Of a stretch of 8,437 bases of DNA, positions 6,362 through 8,437 are shown in pieces. This stretch comes from Myxococcales bacterium (GTDB taxonomy: Bacteria > Myxococcota_A > UBA9042 > PHBI01 > JAAZYN01). The first letter of the stretch is position 1. Every line of letters begins with the position of its first letter. Both the position numbers and the translations under genes were made by a program. Location of the stretch: assembly GCA_014239625.1 (NCBI GenBank), contig JAAZYN010000115.1, forward strand, positions 1 through 8,437, read 5' to 3'. The notes beneath the pieces are model-generated. The model saw only the letters and a list, made by a program, of their open reading frames with translations, did no database searches and was not told where the DNA came from.

Positions 6362-7675
6362 TCACGGCTTGGGGTCAGAGCCAGGGTCGCCCAGGAGCGG
6401 AATCTTCAGCTGGCCCGTGGTCAGCGGAATTCGAAGATCAGCCCGGTAGGCCGTCAGATCTCCAGCCCCCGACAAGGCCTTGGAGAGGCCCCCCAGGACG
6501 CCGTCATCGCTGATACTCTTGAGGACGCTCCAGCCCTTCTTCAACAGCCCTCCACCCGCCCCGATGTGAAAGCTCACGTGTTGGCGCGCTGTGGCGTCCG
6601 CTGCGACCGAGAACTCGGGCAATTTGGTCGTGGCGACCTCGTCACCCTTGTGCATCAGGACGATCGAATTGTCGCCTATTCGGGCGTCTCGCGAGGTGGG
6701 GTTCGTGACGTCGACCTGGAAGGACAGGCGGGCGGTCGGGTTCGTCAGCCCCGGCGCTTCAAACTCAAGGCTGTCGGACACATACGACCACTTCAACTTC
6801 AAGATCGGCGTGACCTCGTAGAGCGCCTTGGCCCCCGAGCCGAAGAACAGCCCGTTGAAGACGAGCGTCGCGAGCAACGTCGCCCAGAAGAACCCTTTGA
6901 AGACCATCGACACGGGCCTCAGCTCCTTGACCCTGTCGGCGAGCTTCGTACCGGCGACGGTCCCCACCAGCAGCGCGACGACGATGCAGACAACGTTGAC
7001 TACTGCGAGCAGCACAAACCCCATGACCGGATCGTCGATCCTCGGGACCACCTTCGCGGCGGCTAGCGGCGGCAGCGACAAGAGAAAACCGAAGCCCAGG
7101 CTCTGGAGCGGGTACTTGACGATGATCACGCGGTAGATGTCCGACGGTGTGACGTGGTGACGAGACAGGGTGGGCCCCATGAAATCCACCGCGAAACTGA
7201 CCGTCAGGATGAGGTGGGTCATGACCGACCCGATCACCGCCAGCCCGGGCGTCAGCGTCAAGCGCAGGGCCAGCAACACGAGCCCGATGAAGACCGCGAG
7301 CAGCAGGAGCTCGTCGAGGCTCTGACGCCACAGCGGGAGATCGTCCGGTTTGCTCCAGCCGGGATCGCCGCTCCGGAGGTCGGCCTCGTACCGCGCAGAC
7401 GCCAGCTCTTTTAGCGGAAACGTCAGCATCGGGATGATGACGAGCATGCTGGTGACCAGCAGGTTCAAGACCTCCGGGAGGTTTCGCTGGATGAAGGGCT
7501 CAGCGAAGTAGTCCGCGACCCCCACCAGCGAGTCCGGCAGGAAGAACTTCAGGAGCCCCACGCGCAGAGCGTCGGCGTTGTCGGCGACCAGGAGGCCGAG
7601 CGCACCAAATATGCCAGCCATGGCCGTCAAGTAGATCAGAACGTAGAGCGCGGCCCTTCCTGACGGTAACTTCAC
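6362..7675 (-). CDS. Polytopic membrane protein with C-terminal LEA2/WHy-like domain, function unknown
   Basis: A 437-residue protein from the GTG at 7675, chosen because AGGAGG lies ten bases upstream and TM1 begins soon after. The frame is open upstream to a GTG at 7804, which would add 43 mostly polar residues. Hydrophobic segments lie at about 9-31, 67-88, 121-140, 143-165, 190-207, 217-240 and 257-280. The C-terminal part (about 300-427) is soluble and resembles a LEA type 2/WHy beta-sandwich: RLSFQVDVTNPTSRDARI (316-333) with the NPT turn, a strand-rich middle, and a final RADLRIPLTTGQLKIPL (411-427). The rest of the family is unknown to me; the membrane part faintly recalls EI24/CysZ-like proteins but I would not assign it. 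It is convergent with the cassette and divergent from the acyl-CoA dehydrogenase gene. No function is claimed. Confidence 0.8.
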   Translation of the reverse strand: MKLPSGRAALYVLIYLTAMAGIFGALGLLVADNADALRVGLLKFFLPDSLVGVADYFAEPFIQRNLPEVLNLLVTSMLVIIPMLTFPLKELASARYEADLRSGDPGWSKPDDLPLWRQSLDELLLLAVFIGLVLLALRLTLTPGLAVIGSVMTHLILTVSFAVDFMGPTLSRHHVTPSDIYRVIIVKYPLQSLGFGFLLSLPPLAAAKVVPRIDDPVMGFVLLAVVNVVCIVVALLVGTVAGTKLADRVKELRPVSMVFKGFFWATLLATLVFNGLFFGSGAKALYEVTPILKLKWSYVSDSLEFEAPGLTNPTARLSFQVDVTNPTSRDARIGDNSIVLMHKGDEVATTKLPEFSVAADATARQHVSFHIGAGGGLLKKGWSVLKSISDDGVLGGLSKALSGAGDLTAYRADLRIPLTTGQLKIPLLGDPGSDPKP

Positions 7676-7685
7676 GGTCGCGTTG

Positions 7686-7691
7686 CCTCCT
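7686..7691 (-). promoter_or_regulatory. AGGAGG ribosome site that decides the membrane-protein start
   Basis: CCTCCT on the + strand reads AGGAGG on the - strand, ten bases before the GTG at 7675. The upstream GTG at 7804 has only a weak GAGAG before it. This favours the shorter protein that opens near TM1. Confidence 0.5.
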
Positions 7692-7884
7692 GTCGTGTCG
7701 AGAGCTCGGGCTACCTGGCCGGCGACGGACTCGATTGGCGAGCGCCGCCAGTGGGTCACAGCTCCTTGGCGCCGCGCGACCCCACTACCGGCCTCATCTG
7801 CCACAGGGGCTCTCGTCGGGCAACATCTGCGCGCTGCCTCGCCAGCGCTCGGCGGAGCACCTCGCCTCTGCGGTCAACAGGAGG

Positions 7885-7913
7885 TTTACAGCGTCGCGCG
7901 CTTTTGCTTTAAG
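7885..7913 (+). promoter_or_regulatory. Candidate sigma70-type promoter for the acyl-CoA dehydrogenase gene
   Basis: TTTACA (7885-7890), a 17-base spacer and TTTAAG (7908-7913) match the -35 and -10 consensus at five and four of six positions. Initiation near 7919-7921 would give a leader of about 28 bases containing the AGGAGG at 7932-7937. I saw no clear operator palindrome here, and no convincing promoter for the divergent membrane protein in 7805-7947. Confidence 0.33.
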
Positions 7914-7931
7914 GTGGCCGCTCTAATGCTC

Positions 7932-7937
7932 AGGAGG
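7932..7937 (+). promoter_or_regulatory. AGGAGG ribosome site of the acyl-CoA dehydrogenase gene
   Basis: A full AGGAGG lies ten bases before the ATG at 7948 and fixes that start. A second AGGAGG at 7879-7884 overlaps the start of the candidate -35 box and has no start codon at a suitable distance, so it is probably incidental. Confidence 0.6.
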
Positions 7938-7947
7938 CCGCTTTTCC

Positions 7948-8437
7948 ATGGTCGATTTCTCACTGTCCGAAGACCAAAAGATGCTGCGCGACCTGGCGCG
8001 TGACTTCACCAGCAAGGTGATCATCCCAGCGGCGGCACACCACGACGAGACCGGCGAGTTTCCCCTGGAGGTGTGTCAGAAGGCCTGGGAGACCGGCCTG
8101 ATGAACACGCACATCCCCGAGGCCTACGGAGGGCTCGGGTTGGGGTCGTTTGATGGGGTCCTCATCGCGGAGAGCTGCGGTTATGGATGTTCGGGGATCA
8201 CCACAGCGATGGAGGCCAATCACCTGGCTCAGGCCCCCCTCATCGTGGCGGCCAACGATAGCGTCAAGAAGCGTTTCCTGGGACCGATGACCGAGGAGTT
8301 CCAGATGTGCTCCTACGCGGTCACCGAGCCTGGGGCTGGAAGCGACGTCGCCGGGCTACGCACGACCGCCAAGAAGGTGGGCGATCGATGGGTCATCAAC
8401 GGCCAGAAGATGTGGATAACCAACGCCGCCAAAGCGG
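7948..8437 (+). CDS. Acyl-CoA dehydrogenase, medium-chain (MCAD)-like, N-terminal part
   Basis: The first 163 residues of a flavin-dependent acyl-CoA dehydrogenase; the gene continues past the right edge. It oxidises acyl-CoA to trans-2-enoyl-CoA in fatty acid beta-oxidation and passes electrons to ETF. The N-terminal helical domain begins FSLSEDQKMLRDLARDF (4-20). The segment GLMNTHIPEAYGGLGLGSFD (50-69), ESCGYGCSG (75-83) and MTEEFQMCSYAVTEPGAGSD (114-133) closely follow mitochondrial medium-chain acyl-CoA dehydrogenase as I remember it. The YAVTEPGAGSD and MWITN (155-159) segments are the flavin/substrate-binding signatures of the family. The catalytic glutamate lies in the missing C-terminal part. 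ATG at 7948 with AGGAGG ten bases upstream. It is divergent from the membrane-protein gene. Chain-length preference is inferred from resemblance, not shown. Confidence 0.93.
   Translation, partial: MVDFSLSEDQKMLRDLARDFTSKVIIPAAAHHDETGEFPLEVCQKAWETGLMNTHIPEAYGGLGLGSFDGVLIAESCGYGCSGITTAMEANHLAQAPLIVAANDSVKKRFLGPMTEEFQMCSYAVTEPGAGSDVAGLRTTAKKVGDRWVINGQKMWITNAAKA

Noticed and set aside
6242..7066. Long + strand open frame of 274 codons
   Set aside because: It lies antisense to the membrane-protein gene, gives an Arg/Gln/Pro/Asp-rich translation without domains, and arises because GC-rich coding sequence lacks stops on the other strand.
7676..7804. 43-residue N-terminal extension of the membrane protein
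   Set aside because: The frame is open, but the GTG at 7675 has AGGAGG ten bases upstream and the GTG at 7804 does not; kept only as an alternative.
1..8437. CRISPR array, tRNA/rRNA, insertion sequence, or phage defence system
   Set aside because: I saw no spaced direct repeats, cloverleaf or rRNA motifs, transposase domains or terminal inverted repeats, and no defence-type domains.

Overview
This is a GC-rich bacterial chromosome segment. Its most legible content is a compact co-directional cassette on the + strand (529-6223). In order it encodes a MIO-type aromatic amino acid ammonia-lyase, a 4-hydroxybenzoyl-CoA-type hotdog thioesterase, a secreted LolA-like carrier, an MMPL/RND-family exporter and a DUF3261-type lipoprotein. 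This set of families is the priming and envelope-export half of aryl polyene (APE, xanthomonadin-like pigment) gene clusters. The carbon-chain-building half (ketosynthases, acyl carrier proteins, ketoreductase, dehydratase, aryl-CoA/ACP ligase) is not in the window.

Layout. 1-480: a reading frame on the - strand stays open from an ATG at 480 to the window edge and ends in an Arg-rich run made by a GCC/GTC simple repeat; I do not recognise it. 481-528: a short divergent leader. 529-6223: the five-gene cassette, tightly packed (GTGA overlap, 26-nt overlap, 3-nt gap, 49-nt gap), with TTG, GTG, ATG, GTG and ATG starts. 6224-6361: a convergent intergenic region with imperfect hairpin potential. 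6362-7675 (possibly to 7804), - strand: a polytopic membrane protein whose C-terminus looks like a LEA2/WHy beta-sandwich domain. 7676-7947: a divergent control region with a good Shine-Dalgarno for each gene and a candidate sigma70-type promoter. 7948-end, + strand: the N-terminal part of an acyl-CoA dehydrogenase very like the medium-chain (MCAD) type.

How the genes may work together (inference). The lyase would make an aryl acrylate starter such as 4-coumarate from tyrosine. The thioesterase would release or edit the acyl chain. The LolA-like protein, MMPL pump and lipoprotein would move the lipid-like product from inner to outer membrane. The membrane protein and the dehydrogenase flank the cassette in other orientations and are probably separate transcription units.

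Organism. The high GC, the GTG/TTG starts, the LolA/lipoprotein envelope logic (Gram-negative, diderm) and the MCAD-like enzyme fit a proteobacterium in the broad sense or a myxobacterium-like (delta) lineage. The window alone does not fix the taxon.
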